Source: JAICUY01 sp035708065
GTDB lineage: Bacteria > Chloroflexota > Limnocylindria > QHBO01
NCBI GenBank assembly: GCA_035708065.1
Contig: DASSTC010000016.1
Coordinates: forward strand, 17,783 to 81,782
Length of the DNA stretch: 64,000 nt
Direction of reading: 5' to 3'
Both the position numbers and the translations under genes were made by a program. Shown here piece after piece: positions 1-8,219 of this stretch. The notes under the pieces are model-generated. The model made no database searches and was not told where the DNA came from. It saw only the letters and a program-made list of their open reading frames with translations. Within the stretch, counting starts at the first letter, position 1. Every line of letters begins with the position of its first letter.

Positions 1-339
1 CTCGTACTTCGCCTGGAGCAACCGGATCGTCAGCTCGCGCTCCGGCCCGTCCTCGACGATCCGCGCCGAGCCGGCGACGCGCACCCACCAGAGCCGATCC
101 CAGTCCTCGTCGTACGCATCGGCCAGCAACGAGACCGCCGGATTCGCGCGGATGTTGCGAAATCGCAGCAGGTCCAGGGCGTCCTTGGGCTTGGGATCGG
201 CGATGGAATAGAGACGGTCACCCTCGAGCGCGAAGACGATCGGCACGACGTGCGGCCGGCCATCGGTCCGGACGGTGGCGAGGTACGCCACGCGCGATGC
301 GGCGAGGCGACGGCGTGCCTCCGCGGCCGTGAGGCGCAT
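1..339 (-). CDS. PPOX-class F420/FMN-dependent split-barrel enzyme (3' part missing)
   Basis: The minus strand reads open from an ATG at 339 to the window edge (113 codons, no stop), so the C-terminus is outside the window. The N-terminus reads MRLTAAEARRRLAASRVAYL and continues with ATVRTDGRPHVVPIVFAL and SIADPKPKDALDLLRFRNIR. This is the pattern of the pyridoxamine-phosphate-oxidase-like split barrel, in the subgroup often called 'PPOX class F420-dependent, Rv0121 type'. Such proteins bind FMN or F420 and reduce small substrates; the substrate here is unknown. A TAGCCC box lies 6 nt before the ATG, fitting a leaderless start. The next minus-strand gene is an F420-type LLM enzyme ending 9 nt upstream, so the two are probably co-transcribed. 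Confidence 0.8.
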   Translation of the reverse strand, partial: MRLTAAEARRRLAASRVAYLATVRTDGRPHVVPIVFALEGDRLYSIADPKPKDALDLLRFRNIRANPAVSLLADAYDEDWDRLWWVRVAGSARIVEDGPERELTIRLLQAKYE

Positions 340-348
340 CGGTGCGGG

Positions 349-1338
349 CTAGGAGAGCTTCAGGCGGGGAAGCACCTTCTCGGCGAAGGTCGCGATGAAC
401 GTCGGCTGGTCGCGCCCGACGTTGTGCAGGTAGATCTCGTCGAAGCCCATGTCGACGAAGTTCTGCAGCTGCTCGACGTGCGCGTCGAGGTCGGCGCTGA
501 TCAGCATCCGGTTCTTGAAGTCCTTGAGCTGCACCAGCTTCGCCATGTTGGCGAAGTCCTCCGGGTTCTTGATGTCCTGCTTCGGGAATGGCATGCCGCC
601 GTTCGGCCACTCGAGGACCGCCTGCTCCTCGGCCTCGGCCTGCGTCGGCGCCCAGGAGACGTGCACCTGCAGCTGCGTCTTCATGGCCGATGCGTCCTTG
701 CCCGCCTCCGCCGCTCCCTCGCGGAACTTGTCCCACAGCATGTTGATCTTCTCGTCGGCGGCCCCGACGGTGATGATCCCGTCGGCGTACTTGCCGGTGC
801 GCTTGGCGTTGACCGGGCCAGCGGTCGCCACGTAGACCGGCACCGGCTGCTCCGGCCGGGTGTACAGCTTCGCCGACTCGAGCGTGAAGTAGGTGCCCTG
901 ATGCTTGACGACCTTGCCGGTGAACAGCTTGTTGATGACCTCGATCGCCTCGAACATCATCGCGCTGCGCACGCCGACCTCCGGCCAGTTCGGGCCGATG
1001 ACGTGCTCGTTGAGTGCCTCGCCGGCGCCGAGCCCCAGCCAGAATCGCCCGGGATACATCGCGCCCAGCGTGGCGGCGGCATGCGCGATGACCGCGGGGT
1101 GGTACCGAAATCCGGGACAGGTGACCGCGGTGCCGAACGGCAGGCTGGTGCGCTCGCCCAGCGCGCCCATGAAGCTCCACGCGAAGGCGGCGTTGCCCTG
1201 CTGCGGCGTCCACGGGTGGAAGTGCTCGCTCACCTGGAAACCGGCGTCGAATCCGGCAGATTCCGCATGGGCGCACCAGTCGAGCAGGTCGGTCGGGTGG
1301 AACTGCTCGAGCATGGCCGCGTAACCGATCTTGGTCAT
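349..1338 (-). CDS. F420-dependent LLM-class oxidoreductase, FGD-like
   Basis: A 329-residue TIM-barrel flavoenzyme of the luciferase-like monooxygenase superfamily, close in length to F420-dependent glucose-6-phosphate dehydrogenase (about 336). It starts MTKIGYAAMLEQFHP. VSEHFHPW places His39 and Trp43, and GLGAGEALNEH places Glu107, which match the His40/Trp44/Glu109 active-site trio known for mycobacterial FGD. These enzymes transfer hydride from a sugar phosphate or alcohol to F420. The substrate cannot be read from the sequence; other FGD-like dehydrogenases share the trio. A weak purine-rich ribosome site (gaggga) precedes the ATG. The gene diverges from the racemase-family gene at 1403, with a perfect inverted repeat in the shared upstream region. 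Confidence 0.85.
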   Translation of the reverse strand: MTKIGYAAMLEQFHPTDLLDWCAHAESAGFDAGFQVSEHFHPWTPQQGNAAFAWSFMGALGERTSLPFGTAVTCPGFRYHPAVIAHAAATLGAMYPGRFWLGLGAGEALNEHVIGPNWPEVGVRSAMMFEAIEVINKLFTGKVVKHQGTYFTLESAKLYTRPEQPVPVYVATAGPVNAKRTGKYADGIITVGAADEKINMLWDKFREGAAEAGKDASAMKTQLQVHVSWAPTQAEAEEQAVLEWPNGGMPFPKQDIKNPEDFANMAKLVQLKDFKNRMLISADLDAHVEQLQNFVDMGFDEIYLHNVGRDQPTFIATFAEKVLPRLKLS

Positions 1339-1353
1339 CCGTCCCTCGTCTGC

Positions 1354-1370
1354 GTAGGCTTACAGCCTAC
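1354..1370. promoter_or_regulatory. 17-bp inverted repeat in divergent promoter region
   Basis: GTAGGCT and AGCCTAC form perfect 7-bp arms separated by TAC. The repeat sits 15 nt upstream of the FGD-like gene start (1338) and 32 nt upstream of the racemase-family gene (1403), the only non-coding space between these divergent genes. A dimeric regulator binding here could control both. It could also form a small hairpin in the 5' leader of the minus-strand gene. No regulator gene lies next to it. Confidence 0.45.
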
Positions 1371-1402
1371 CGGCTTCTCAGGTGGACCGATGAGGAGGCG
1401 TC

Positions 1403-2467
1403 GTGAAGCTAGGGCGACTCATCACGGCGGTGGACGCGCACGCGGGCGGCGAGCCCGGCCGGGTGATCACCGGCGGCGTGCTCGACGTTTCCGGCGCGAC
1501 GATGTTCGACAAGATGGTGCACCTGCGCGAGCACGGCGACTCGCTTCGTCGGCTGATGTTGCGCGAGCCGCGCGGCTACCCGGCGCTGTGCTGCAACCTC
1601 ATCCTCCCGGCGACGCATCCGGAGGCCGATGCGGGCTTCGTGATCATGGAGCAGGCGGAGTATCCGCCGATGTCCGGGTCGAACACGATCTGCACCGTCA
1701 CCGTTCTGCTCGAGACGGGGATGCTGCCGATGCTCGAGCCTGAGACGGTGCTGATCCTGGAGGCGCCGGCCGGGCTGATTCGCGTCCGTGCAGCGTGCGC
1801 CGACGGCAAGGTCACCGGCGTCACGTTCGAGAACGTGCCGGCCTTTGCCGTTCATCTCGGCGTGCCGGTCGAGGTGCCGGAGGTGGGCACCGTTGCCGTC
1901 GACGTTGCGTGGGGCGGGATGTTCTACGCCATCGCCGAGGCGGCGCCATTGGGCTTTGCGATCACGCCGGACGAGGGCCGCGACCTCGTGCGCATCGGCG
2001 AGATGATCAAGGCGGCGACCCGCGAGCAGTACCCGGTGCGCCACCCGGACAACGACAGGATCGAGGGCGTCTCGATCATGCAGTTCTCGGGGCCGCCATC
2101 GGTCGACGGCGCCGACATGAAGAACACCGTCGTCGTCTCGTCGGGGGCGTTCGACTGGGAGCGGCCGTCGACCTGGACCGGCGTCCTCGATCGCTCGCCG
2201 TGCGGGACCGGCACCTGCGCCCGGATGGCGACGCTGCACGCCCGCGGGCAGCTGGGGATCGGGCAGCCGTTCGTCCACGAGGGGATCCTCGGGACGACGT
2301 GGACGGGTCGGCTGCTGCGCGAGGCGCGCGTCGGCGAGTACGCGGCGGTCGTGCCCGAGCTGACCGGCGCCGCGTGGATCACGGGGATTGCCTCGTACGT
2401 CGTCGACGCCGAGGATCCCTTCCCCGAGGGCTTCACCGTCGGGGATCTCTGGGCGAGCGGCGACTAG
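1403..2467 (+). CDS. Proline racemase-family protein, Ser-Cys type (probable trans-3-hydroxy-L-proline dehydratase)
   Basis: A 354-residue member of the proline racemase superfamily, starting at GTG 1403 behind a strong ribosome site (gaggagg, 1392-1398). The first catalytic motif reads YPPMSGSNTIC with Ser91 where true racemases have Cys. The second reads RSPCGTGTCARMA with Cys267. Family knowledge: Cys-Cys enzymes are proline racemases or 4-hydroxyproline epimerases, Cys-Thr enzymes are trans-3-hydroxyproline dehydratases, and Ser-Cys members have been reported to dehydrate trans-3-hydroxy-L-proline with side epimerase activity. I infer the dehydratase role. The downstream acetamidase and amino acid permease suggest a small amine/amino acid catabolic group. 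Confidence 0.8.
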   Translation: MKLGRLITAVDAHAGGEPGRVITGGVLDVSGATMFDKMVHLREHGDSLRRLMLREPRGYPALCCNLILPATHPEADAGFVIMEQAEYPPMSGSNTICTVTVLLETGMLPMLEPETVLILEAPAGLIRVRAACADGKVTGVTFENVPAFAVHLGVPVEVPEVGTVAVDVAWGGMFYAIAEAAPLGFAITPDEGRDLVRIGEMIKAATREQYPVRHPDNDRIEGVSIMQFSGPPSVDGADMKNTVVVSSGAFDWERPSTWTGVLDRSPCGTGTCARMATLHARGQLGIGQPFVHEGILGTTWTGRLLREARVGEYAAVVPELTGAAWITGIASYVVDAEDPFPEGFTVGDLWASGD

Positions 2468-2573
2468 TCGTTCCACGCGTTCTGGCTCGGCGGCGCATGC
2501 ACCAGAGGCATGCCAGCTGGCGCAACGGCGCCTCCCCGCGACCGACATTGCGCCCGGTGCGACAATGCGGCCG

Positions 2574-3515
2574 ATGGTAGGCAACGCCCCGAGCATCCAC
2601 GTCAACCGCGACCAGAATCATCTCGCCTGGGACCCGGCCATCGAGCCGGTGGCGAGCGTGGCCTCCGGCGAGATCATCGAGTTCGACTGCCTCGACGCGT
2701 CCAACGGCGAGCTCACCGCAGACTCGACGACCGATTCGCTGGCGACCCTCAACTTCGACCGCGTCGACCAGGTCACCGGGCCGGTTGAGGTCGAGGGCGC
2801 CGAGCCGGGGGACACCCTGCAGATCGACCTGCTCGAGTTCGAGCACGCCGACTGGGGTTGGACGGCGAACATCTCGGGCTTTGGTCTGCTGGCCGACGAG
2901 TTTCCAGACGGCTTCTACAAGGTCACGCGCCTCACACCCGGCGCGCAACGCGCCGAATTCTGGCCGGGCATCAACCTGCCGCTGGCGCCGTTCTGCGGTG
3001 AGATCGGTGTGGCGCCGCGGACCGGGCCGCTGTCGACCATCCCGCCGGACGTCCACGGCGGCAACATGGACACGCGCCATCTGGTCGCCGGCTCGACGCT
3101 CTTTCTCCCGGTGTTCCACCGCGGCGCCCGCCTGTCCATGGGCGACGGCCACGCCACCCAGGGCGATGGCGAGGTGTGCGGCACGGCCATCGAGACGCCC
3201 ATGCGTGTCCGGGTGCGGGTCACCGTCCGCAAGGACCTGAAGGTCACCGGCCCCGAGTTCGTTGCCGCACCTGACCCACATGCCGAGCTGCGCAACGGGA
3301 AGCGTTACGCGACGGACGGCATCGGTCCGGACCTGATGGTCGCGGCACGCGACGCGGTGAAGCGCATGATCGACTGGCTCGGCCGCGAGCACGGCCTGGA
3401 GCCGATCGAGGCCTACCTGCTGTGCAGCACGGCGATCGACCTGCGCATCAGCGAGATCGTCGACCAGCCGAACTTCATCGTCACCGCCCACTGCCCGCTG
3501 GGGATCTTCGCGTGA
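2574..3515 (+). CDS. Acetamidase/formamidase family amidohydrolase
   Basis: The FmdA/AmdA family hydrolyses formamide, acetamide or similar short amides to the acid plus ammonia. Hallmarks are visible: GEIIEFDCLDASNGELT near the N-terminus, then the conserved GGNMDTRHL and GDGHATQGDGEVCGTAIE segments, ending LGIFA. The length (313 residues) is normal. I chose ATG 2574 (MVGNAPSIHVNRDQN) because GACAAT lies 7 nt upstream as a leaderless-type -10 box. ATG 2565 (MRPM...) is an alternative adding three residues. The open frame continues upstream to 2388, but that part overlaps the previous gene and looks non-coding. Ammonia released here would fit with the adjacent amino acid permease. Confidence 0.85.
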   Translation: MVGNAPSIHVNRDQNHLAWDPAIEPVASVASGEIIEFDCLDASNGELTADSTTDSLATLNFDRVDQVTGPVEVEGAEPGDTLQIDLLEFEHADWGWTANISGFGLLADEFPDGFYKVTRLTPGAQRAEFWPGINLPLAPFCGEIGVAPRTGPLSTIPPDVHGGNMDTRHLVAGSTLFLPVFHRGARLSMGDGHATQGDGEVCGTAIETPMRVRVRVTVRKDLKVTGPEFVAAPDPHAELRNGKRYATDGIGPDLMVAARDAVKRMIDWLGREHGLEPIEAYLLCSTAIDLRISEIVDQPNFIVTAHCPLGIFA

Positions 3516-3520
3516 GGAAA

Positions 3521-3544
3521 CGGGCCGGCGTCGTCGCCGGCCCG
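3521..3544. terminator. Bidirectional hairpin terminator
   Basis: CGGGCCGGCG (3521-3530) and CGCCGGCCCG (3535-3544) form a perfect 10-bp stem with a TCGT loop, between two convergent stop codons (3515 and 3569). There is no T-tract on either side, as is common in very GC-rich genomes. A copy of the GCATCGGTC motif (3544-3552) begins on the last base of the stem. Confidence 0.75.
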
Positions 3545-3568
3545 CATCGGTCAAGCCCGGCTGACGGC

Positions 3569-5083
3569 CTAGTCGGTCGACTCGCCGCCGTAGACCTCGC
3601 CCATGCGCTCCAGGCTCTCCGGGTTCGTCGAGCGGAGGTAGAAGTACAGGGCGATGCCGATGAGCACCCACACCGCGACGATCGGCGCGCACCAGCGCAG
3701 CGCGTTGGTGTACGGGTCGAGCGTGACGTCGAGCAACGGAATGGTCACCCCGCCGATGACTGCCAGCGCGGCCGGGATCATGGCCAGCACGCCCAGGATC
3801 GGCACGACGAGGTGCTTGATGACGTTGAACTCGTCACGCCGCTCGCGCCAGAAGTAGCCGATGCAGGCGAAGTTCACCGCCATGTAGATGAACGCGAAGA
3901 TCAGCCCGAGCATGGTGCCCAGGAAGACGTACACGTTGAGAGGACCGAAGCTCGCCGCGCCCTCGGGCGTCGGATACGGGTCGTTGGCCAGCACGAAGCC
4001 GAGGATCACGGCGATGATCAGCGCGCTGATCGCCTGGAAGTGGACCGCGTTGATGGGCGCCCGCGTCTCGGGCGAGACCGCCGCGAACCAGCGCGGGAGC
4101 AGGCGGACGCGTCCCATGGCGAACAGCGAGCGCGTGGCCGCCGTGGCGCCGGAGTTGGCGTTGGCGATCGAGCTGTTGAGAATGGCGAACACGACCAGCA
4201 GGCCGCCGAGCGTGCCGAGCACCTGGGTCGCCATGCCGCCCCACGGATCGCCGTCGTTGAAGCTGAGGAAGTCGCCCATCTTGTCAGGGCCGAAGAAGAC
4301 GGTCGCGGCGTAGTAGTTGAAGACGTAGAACAGGCCGACCACGATCGCCGACCAGATGACGGCCCGCGGGATGGTCGTTCTCGGTTCCCTGGTCTCCTCA
4401 CCCAGCGGTGCCGCCGCCTCGAAGCCAATGAACGCCAGCAGGCAGAAGATCATCCCTTGGAAGGCGGGTCGCACCCCGTCGGCACCCGGGACGAACACGC
4501 TCAGCGTGTTCCGCGAGCCGGCGTTGACGATCAGCAGCAGGCTGATCAGCACGAAGATTGCGATCTCGATGATCCCCAGCACCAGCCCGGTCCGCGTCGA
4601 CAGGCCAACGCCGCGGTAGTTCAGCCACCACACCAGCAGGCCGCACAGGATTGCGAGCGGCACCCAGGCGAGGTTGAAGTCGACGTTCAGGTACTCCGAC
4701 AGGAAGATCGCACCGTAGAAGCCGAAGCCGCCGAGCAGGAGCGGCATCACCAGCGGCTCGGCCAGCGCGAAGCTCCAGGCCACCAGCCAGCCGAAGAACG
4801 AGCCGAGGCCGCGGCGCACGTAGGTGAACATGCCGCCCGCCGAGGGAAGGTGGCGAGCCAGCTCGGCCATCGAGAAGGCCGTGAAGAGCACGGCGATCAT
4901 GGCGAACAGCACGGCCAGCGGCGTGATGCCGCCGGCGAAGCCCGTCGCGGCGCCGATCGACAGCGCAGTCGCCACGGCCGGTGCCATGTGGGTGACCGAC
5001 TGGAACAGCACCTCGGGCAGGCCGATGGCGTTGCGTTCCAGCTGGGTGGGCGCGCCCCCCGGAGAATCGACTGCAGCGGTCAC
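3569..5083 (-). CDS. APC-superfamily amino acid permease
   Basis: A 504-residue polytopic membrane protein with about 12-14 hydrophobic helices, a typical amino acid-polyamine-organocation carrier. The N-terminus (LPEVLFQSVTHMAPAVATAL) and helix 1 Gly motif, the loop SAGGMFTYVRRGLGSFFGW, and FIGFEAAAPLGEETREPRTT before helix 7 are signature APC segments. It would import an amino acid or amine across the cytoplasmic membrane; substrate unknown. The start is GTG 5083 behind the ribosome site ggaggc. A plausible -10 box (TACTAT, plus-strand 5159-5164) lies 75 nt upstream, leaving a leader that contains a hairpin. It converges on the acetamidase gene. Confidence 0.85.
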   Translation of the reverse strand: MTAAVDSPGGAPTQLERNAIGLPEVLFQSVTHMAPAVATALSIGAATGFAGGITPLAVLFAMIAVLFTAFSMAELARHLPSAGGMFTYVRRGLGSFFGWLVAWSFALAEPLVMPLLLGGFGFYGAIFLSEYLNVDFNLAWVPLAILCGLLVWWLNYRGVGLSTRTGLVLGIIEIAIFVLISLLLIVNAGSRNTLSVFVPGADGVRPAFQGMIFCLLAFIGFEAAAPLGEETREPRTTIPRAVIWSAIVVGLFYVFNYYAATVFFGPDKMGDFLSFNDGDPWGGMATQVLGTLGGLLVVFAILNSSIANANSGATAATRSLFAMGRVRLLPRWFAAVSPETRAPINAVHFQAISALIIAVILGFVLANDPYPTPEGAASFGPLNVYVFLGTMLGLIFAFIYMAVNFACIGYFWRERRDEFNVIKHLVVPILGVLAMIPAALAVIGGVTIPLLDVTLDPYTNALRWCAPIVAVWVLIGIALYFYLRSTNPESLERMGEVYGGESTD

Positions 5084-5118
5084 GGGTTTGGCCTCCGATG
5101 CCTCCGTTGGTCAGCGTC

Positions 5119-5139
5119 CGGCCGACGCCAGGTCGGCCG
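5119..5139 (-). promoter_or_regulatory. Hairpin in the 5' leader of the permease mRNA
   Basis: CGGCCGA (5119-5125) and TCGGCCG (5133-5139) are perfect 7-bp arms with a 7-nt loop, between the putative -10 box (5159-5164) and the GTG start (5083). It could be an RNA control element or an operator. No known riboswitch consensus is recognisable. Confidence 0.3.
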
Positions 5140-5318
5140 TGGGCGCGGACCTCGCGACATAGTAGATACCCGTGTCCAGACCCCACCACGCTCTGTGCGC
5201 CAGGCCGGACGCCCGGCGTGATGAGACCCGGGCGCCGATCTGTATGCGCACCGCGCATGTGGCCAGTCAACTCGGCACCTCCGTGCACGACCGGCGCACG
5301 CGTGGCACCCTTAGGCCG

Positions 5319-6395
5319 ATGACCGCCGTGGCCCGCCCGCTCTCGCCGCTCCCGACGCTCTCGCCGCTCCCGACCTCGGCCGATGCCGCCCTGGTCGACG
5401 GTCATGGCCGCATGCTGCGCTCGCTGCGGATCAGCGTGACCGATGCCTGCCAGTTCCGCTGCCTGTACTGCATGCCGTCCGAGGAGATGACCTTCCTGCC
5501 GGCGAAGCAGCTGCTGACGATCGACGAGATCGACCGGCTGGCGCGGCTCTTCGTCGGAATGGGCGTCCGCAACATCCGGCTGACCGGCGGCGAACCGCTG
5601 GTGCGCAAGGACCTGCCCGAGATCGTGCGCCGGCTCGCGGCACTCGAGCGCGACGGCCTGGAGGACCTCAGCCTGACGACGAACGGCTTCCTGCTCGAGC
5701 GCATGGCGGAGCCGCTGGCCGCCGCCGGGCTGAAGCGGCTGAACGTCAGCCTGGACTCGCTCGTTCGCGAGCGCTTCCGCGAGATCACCCGGCGCGATGC
5801 GCTGGCGCAGGTGCTCGCCGGCCTCGAGGCGGCCGCCCGCCAGCCGACCCTTCGGCCGATCAAGGTCAACGCGGTGGCGCTGCGTGGCACGACCGACCGA
5901 GAGATCCGTTCGTTCGCTCAGCTCGCCCGCGAGCACGGCTATGTCGTCCGATTCATCGAGGTCATGCCGCTCGATGGTGGGGGCGCCTGGTCGCCCGACG
6001 CGGTGCTCACCGGCGCCGAGCTCAAGGCGGCGCTGGAGGCCAGTGTCCCGTCGGCCTGGCTGCCATTGGTGCCGGTTCAGCGTGAGGATGCGGCGCAGAC
6101 CAGCCGGGTGTATCGGTTTGCGGACGGCATCGGCGAGATCGGCTTCATCAACCCGGTCAGCGAGCCGTTCTGCGACGCGTGCGATCGGCTGCGGCTGACG
6201 GCCGAGGGCACGCTTCGCACGTGCCTCTTCAGCCTGACGGAGACCGATCTTCGAGGACCGATGCGGGCCGGTGCCTCCGACAGCGAGCTTGGCGAGATCG
6301 TGCGCGGCGCGGCCTGGCGCAAGGAGCTGAAGCACCGGATCGGCGATCCCGGGTTCGTCCCGCCGGCGCGCAACATGAGCCAGATCGGCGGCTAG
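5319..6395 (+). CDS. moaA: GTP 3',8-cyclase MoaA (molybdenum cofactor biosynthesis)
   Basis: A radical-SAM enzyme that rearranges GTP to 3',8-cyclo-GTP, the first step of molybdopterin synthesis. The radical cluster motif CQFRCLYC gives Cys44, Cys48 and Cys51 from the chosen start. TGGEPLVRKDLPEI follows as the SAM-binding region. The second cluster motif FCDACDRLRLTAEG...RTC lies near the C-terminus, and the protein ends in the functionally required Gly-Gly tail (MSQIGG). The start is ATG 5319 (358 residues). The frame is open to 5172, but that extension has no family similarity. The N-terminus carries a duplicated SPLPT segment. No other moa genes are in the window. Confidence 0.95.
   Translation: MTAVARPLSPLPTLSPLPTSADAALVDGHGRMLRSLRISVTDACQFRCLYCMPSEEMTFLPAKQLLTIDEIDRLARLFVGMGVRNIRLTGGEPLVRKDLPEIVRRLAALERDGLEDLSLTTNGFLLERMAEPLAAAGLKRLNVSLDSLVRERFREITRRDALAQVLAGLEAAARQPTLRPIKVNAVALRGTTDREIRSFAQLAREHGYVVRFIEVMPLDGGGAWSPDAVLTGAELKAALEASVPSAWLPLVPVQREDAAQTSRVYRFADGIGEIGFINPVSEPFCDACDRLRLTAEGTLRTCLFSLTETDLRGPMRAGASDSELGEIVRGAAWRKELKHRIGDPGFVPPARNMSQIGG
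5339..5374 (+). repeat. 18-bp tandem duplication in the moaA 5' end
   Basis: GCTCTCGCCGCTCCCGAC occurs twice back to back (5339-5356, 5357-5374), encoding a repeated L-S-P-L-P-T in the non-conserved N-terminal tail of MoaA. It lies ahead of the radical-SAM domain, so it is probably neutral slippage. Confidence 0.8.
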
Positions 6396-6461
6396 TCGCC
6401 GGACAGACATCGCTGCCATCGGTCGAGATTGATCGGCCGTGGCACCTATGCTTTCCAGCAC

Positions 6462-8219
6462 ATGCGACCGCTGCCCCCACCGTTCGACACGATCGCGGCC
6501 GGACTGCCGACCGAGATCCCGCTGAGCGGCAACGCGCTGCTCGGCTCGCGGCTCCTGAACAAGGACCTCGCCTTCCCGTACGACGAGCGCGTGGCGTTCG
6601 GGTTGCGCGGGCTGCTGCCGGACCAGGTGCTGAGCATCGAGCAGCAGGTCGAGGTGGAGCTCGGCCACGTCCGCCGCAAGGCCGATCCGCTGGAGCAGTA
6701 CATCGGTCTCATCGCCCTCCAGGATCGGAATGCGACGCTCTTCTATCGCGTGCTGGCCGAGAACCTCGAGGAGCTGCTGCCGATCGTCTACACGCCGACG
6801 GTCGGCCTCGCCTGCCAGGAGTTCAGCCACGTCCTGCGGCGGACCCGCGGGCTGTGGATCACGCCGGAGGACCGCGATCGCATCCCCGAGCTGCTGCGTG
6901 CCAGCCCGTACCCCGACGTGCGGCTCATCGTGGTCACCGACAACGAGCGGATCCTGGGGCTCGGCGACCAGGGGGCCGGCGGAATGGGCATCCCGATCGG
7001 CAAGCTGGCGCTGTACACCGCGGCCTGCGGCATCCACCCGGCGGTGACGCTGCCGGTTTCGCTCGACGTCGGGACGGACAACCAGACGCTGCTCGACGAC
7101 CCGCTGTACATCGGGCATCGGGCGCCACGGTTGCGCGGCGCGGAGTACGACGCGCTGGTCGATGCCTTCGTGCGCGGCGTGAACGAGGTGTGGCCCGGCT
7201 GCCTGATCCAGTGGGAAGACTTCAAGCAGCACAACGCGCTGCGCATTCTCGACCGCTATCGCGAGGACGTGTTCAGTTTCAACGACGACGTGCAGGGCAC
7301 CGCAGCGACGGTCGTCGCCGGGATCCTGGCCGCCATGCGCGACCGCGGGGAGCGGCTGCGTGACCAGCGAGCCGTGCTGGCCGGCGCCGGCGCGGCGGGG
7401 ATCGGGATCGCTCGTCTGCTGCGCATGGCAATGATCGAGGACGGAGCGTCGGCAGCGGAGGCCGGGCGCAGTGTCGTGCTCGTCGATTCGCGCGGCCTGG
7501 TCCACGCCGGGCGCGAGGATCTCGAGCCGGTGAAGCGTGACCTCGCGCTGGGGGCCGAGGAGGGAGCGACGCTCGGGTTCGGTGGAGGCGCATCGGACCT
7601 GTTCGAGGTCGTCGGCCGCATGCGCCCGACGATCCTGATCGGCACGACCGGCATGGCCGGCTCGTTCTCGGAGCCGGTGATCAGGACCGTGGCAGCCGGG
7701 ACGCCGGCGCCGATCATCATGCCGCTCTCGAACCCGACCTCCGCTGCCGAGGCGGTGCCGCGCGACATCCTGGCGTGGACCGGCGGCGCGGCGACGGTCG
7801 CCACGGGTAGCCCGTTCGAGGCCGTCGTGTCCGATGGCGTGCGCCACGAGGTCGGCCAGGCGAACAACGTGTTCGTCTTCCCCGGGCTGGGCCTGGGATC
7901 GATCGTCGCCGAGGCGCGCCGCATCACGCCGGCGATGGTGCTTGCCGCTGCCCGCGCGCTGGCCGATGCGACGTCGCCGGCGCGCGTCGCCGCCGGCGCG
8001 CTGTATCCGCCGGTGACCGACCTGCGGGTTGTCGCTCGATCGGTCGCGATCGCGGTCGCCCGCGAGGCGATCGACGCCGGCGTGGCGGCGATCGAACGCG
8101 GCGCCGACCTCGAGTCGGAGATCGACGCCGCGATGTGGTGGCCGGCGTACGCGCCGTATCGCGCGCCGGCCGAGGCCGAGGTCAGCCGCGCTGACCGCAG
8201 GTGGCGCTCAGAGGTCTGA
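6462..8219 (+). CDS. maeA: NAD-dependent malic enzyme (malate dehydrogenase, oxaloacetate-decarboxylating)
   Basis: A 585-residue large-type malic enzyme converting malate to pyruvate plus CO2 with reduction of NAD. Family signatures are all present: FPYDERVAFGLRGLLP, the malate motif YTPTVGLACQ, DQGAGGMGIPIGK, EDFKQHNA, FNDDVQGTAATV and the Rossmann GAGAAGIGIA. Length matches SfcA/MaeA (about 565) rather than the shorter fused types. The start is ATG 6462 (MRPLPPPFDT); a TATGCT box ends 9 nt upstream. A TTG at 6429 in the same frame is less likely. The last 12 nt overlap the 3' end of the convergent secreted-protein gene. Confidence 0.92.
   Translation: MRPLPPPFDTIAAGLPTEIPLSGNALLGSRLLNKDLAFPYDERVAFGLRGLLPDQVLSIEQQVEVELGHVRRKADPLEQYIGLIALQDRNATLFYRVLAENLEELLPIVYTPTVGLACQEFSHVLRRTRGLWITPEDRDRIPELLRASPYPDVRLIVVTDNERILGLGDQGAGGMGIPIGKLALYTAACGIHPAVTLPVSLDVGTDNQTLLDDPLYIGHRAPRLRGAEYDALVDAFVRGVNEVWPGCLIQWEDFKQHNALRILDRYREDVFSFNDDVQGTAATVVAGILAAMRDRGERLRDQRAVLAGAGAAGIGIARLLRMAMIEDGASAAEAGRSVVLVDSRGLVHAGREDLEPVKRDLALGAEEGATLGFGGGASDLFEVVGRMRPTILIGTTGMAGSFSEPVIRTVAAGTPAPIIMPLSNPTSAAEAVPRDILAWTGGAATVATGSPFEAVVSDGVRHEVGQANNVFVFPGLGLGSIVAEARRITPAMVLAAARALADATSPARVAAGALYPPVTDLRVVARSVAIAVAREAIDAGVAAIERGADLESEIDAAMWWPAYAPYRAPAEAEVSRADRRWRSEV

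Noticed and set aside
2388..2573. Longer start for the acetamidase/formamidase
   Set aside because: The extra residues (Ser/Arg/Pro rich) overlap the racemase-family gene and are unlike the family; GACAAT before 2574 supports the shorter form.
4398..7847. A 1149-codon open frame on the minus strand across the permease, moaA and malic enzyme
   Set aside because: It is a shadow produced by high GC at third positions; the composition is Arg/Gly/Ala/His noise and it opposes three well-recognised genes.
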